A stretch of 6,989 nt of DNA, from positions 1 through 6,989 of the forward strand of contig CALBTQ010000280.1 of NCBI GenBank assembly GCA_937967875.1. Direction: 5' to 3'. How positions within the stretch are numbered: position 1 is the first letter of the stretch; the number at the start of each line of letters is the position of its first letter. Of the stretch, positions 5,776 through 6,989 are shown piece by piece. The position numbers and the translations under genes were made by a program. Below the pieces are notes generated by a model. That model did not search any database. It was not told the origin of the DNA and saw nothing but the letters and a program-made list of their open reading frames with translations. Source of the DNA: an uncultured Pseudomonadota bacterium. GTDB taxonomy: Bacteria; Lernaellota; Lernaellaia; Lernaellales; Lernaellaceae.

Positions 5776-6989
5776 TCAGCCGATAAGCTCGCGGTAGACA
5801 GCGCTGTAGGTCGCGGCGATTTCCCGCCAGTCGAACGGTCGCGCAGCAGAGAGCGCAGCGGCCGACAGGTGTTCGGGCTGCGGGTGATGCAACAGGCGAA
5901 CGATCGCCTCGGCAAGCCCCTGCGCATCGCCCGGTTGCGCCAGCGCGCCGTTTTCGCCTTCGCGGATCACGTCGGCGACGCTGCTGATGCGCGTGGCCGC
6001 CACCGGCGTGCCCGCGGCCAACGCTTCAGCAATGACCACCGGCATGCCTTCGGTCTCACCGCGTTCAGTGACGATCGACGAAAGCGTCACCACTTCGGCC
6101 CAATGATAAAAATGTTTCACCTCGCTGTGCGGTCGCGGCCCGAGAAATTCGACCGCGCCGGCCAGATCGTCCGCGGCGGATCGTTGCTCGAGGGCAGCGC
6201 GCCGATCCCCGTCGCCGATGATCACCAAATGCGCGCGCGGTTCCTTTTGCCGTACGACGCCGAATGCATCCAGCAAGACCTCGACGCCTTTGACTTCGAT
6301 CAGCTTGCCGACGTACAACACCAGTCGCTTGTCGGCCCACGGCAAGGGCTTGGGCGGAAAATCTGCATCGGGACGGAATTGGTCAGTGTACACGCCCATC
6401 GGCTTGACCAACGCCTGTGAGTCGCCGCCGACCACATCATCAAGCATATTTTTAAGGTAGTCGCTGACCGTGACGATGCTCTCGGCCTGACGATGCACCG
6501 CGCGCACCATTCGCCGGCCCCAACCGTATTGGCGCAACAGGTGCAGGTCGGAAGAGTGAATCGTCACCACGTGCGGCAGGCGCCTTCGGCCGATCGCGCG
6601 CACGGCGTTCAGACCGCTGGGGATCAGCCAATGGCTGTGCACCAGGTCGAAACGTTCCTGCGCGAGCAGGCGGCCGATGGCGGCTCGCTGGCTGAGCATC
6701 AGCGTCCCGGCCTGCATTTTTCCCAGCCACGACGAACGCACGTTGGGCAGGATGCCGATGCCGTTGCACAAAAACTCACGGCTTTCCGGCAGGAAATAAC
6801 GGAAACGCATTACGCGCAGGCCGTCCATGTTTTCGCACAGTATCGCGCCCGGATAGGGTGGGGCTAGGATGGTAATTGCGAATTCGTCGAGCCGACCTCG
6901 GCACAGATCGTAGAATAACCGCGCCGGCACGGAGTCGCCGGCCCCACCGCGGAAGGGGGTGGTGTGTACGAGAAATCGACTGTTACTAG
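5776..6989 (-). CDS. GT4-family glycosyltransferase, 5' end beyond the window
   Basis: This retaining glycosyltransferase has the GT-B fold and probably builds a surface glycan or glycolipid from a nucleotide sugar on the cytoplasmic side of the membrane. The donor and acceptor are unknown. The frame stays open to the right edge. The GTG at 6930 is not taken as start because in-frame sequence upstream (FLVHTTPFRGGAGDSVPARL) reads like the usual N-terminal strand and Gly-rich loop of such enzymes. About 403 residues are present and few are missing. Partial-numbering landmarks are DLVHSHW (114-120), TIHSSDLH (142-149), VTVSDYLK (172-179), YVGKLIEVKG (225-234), VIIGDG (256-261), and EGMPVVIAE (313-321), the E-x7-E motif of GT4 enzymes, followed by AGTPVAA. 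The C-terminus FDWREIAATYSAVYREL is typical. There is no membrane segment. Confidence 0.88.
   Translation of the reverse strand, partial: SNSRFLVHTTPFRGGAGDSVPARLFYDLCRGRLDEFAITILAPPYPGAILCENMDGLRVMRFRYFLPESREFLCNGIGILPNVRSSWLGKMQAGTLMLSQRAAIGRLLAQERFDLVHSHWLIPSGLNAVRAIGRRRLPHVVTIHSSDLHLLRQYGWGRRMVRAVHRQAESIVTVSDYLKNMLDDVVGGDSQALVKPMGVYTDQFRPDADFPPKPLPWADKRLVLYVGKLIEVKGVEVLLDAFGVVRQKEPRAHLVIIGDGDRRAALEQRSAADDLAGAVEFLGPRPHSEVKHFYHWAEVVTLSSIVTERGETEGMPVVIAEALAAGTPVAATRISSVADVIREGENGALAQPGDAQGLAEAIVRLLHHPQPEHLSAAALSAARPFDWREIAATYSAVYRELIG

Noticed and set aside
5712..5927. Upstream extension of the SurA-like frame to 5927
   Set aside because: It overlaps the end of the glycosyltransferase, and the signal peptide begins only at the MMKR start behind a clear ribosome site.

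Overview
The window is a GC-rich contig from a Gram-negative bacterium. The phylum cannot be fixed from sequence alone. Class 1B dihydroorotate dehydrogenase genes, a lipoprotein with Asp/Asn/Gly calcium-loop repeats and high GC would fit deltaproteobacterial, myxococcotal or similar uncultured lineages, but that is a guess. The first 43 bases are not biological: they match the 3' end of the Illumina TruSeq universal (P5-side) adapter, so the left end is the end of a sequencing fragment and the first gene is cut by it.

Layout. Bases 44-1087 (+) hold a 5'-truncated protein with a helical, charged N-terminal part and a C-terminal DUF1566-like (C-type-lectin-fold) domain. This stretch is clearly more AT-rich than the rest. 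After an 80-base convergent gap, everything else is on the minus strand. In transcription order: a GT4-family glycosyltransferase (5776 to the right edge, 5' end missing), a small exported SurA-N-like protein without a PPIase domain (5016-5711), a putative lipoprotein (3367-4935), a RimI-type N-acetyltransferase (2893-3357), and pyrK (2093-2896) followed by pyrD (1170-2096). No gap exceeds 300 bases, and no tRNA, rRNA, CRISPR array or insertion sequence was seen.

How the genes work together. rimI, pyrK and pyrD are joined by 4-base stop/start overlaps (GTGA, ATGA) and look translationally coupled. PyrK and PyrD form the NAD-linked dihydroorotate dehydrogenase of pyrimidine synthesis. The lipoprotein gene ends 9 bases before rimI and has its own sigma70-like promoter (perfect TTGACA), which probably drives lipoprotein-rimI-pyrK-pyrD. 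The SurA-like and glycosyltransferase genes are codirectional but separated by 60-80-base gaps, and they suggest envelope functions.

Most unusual item. The lipoprotein reads as an esterase-type alpha/beta hydrolase with its halves in reverse order. The nucleophile-elbow, acid and histidine segments come first and the first-strand and oxyanion segments come last. The nucleophile position is Gly (GFGEG), the expected His looks replaced, and a calcium-loop-like insert sits in the middle. This would be a circularly permuted, catalytically dead hydrolase. It is inferred by eye from motif order and needs a structure prediction.
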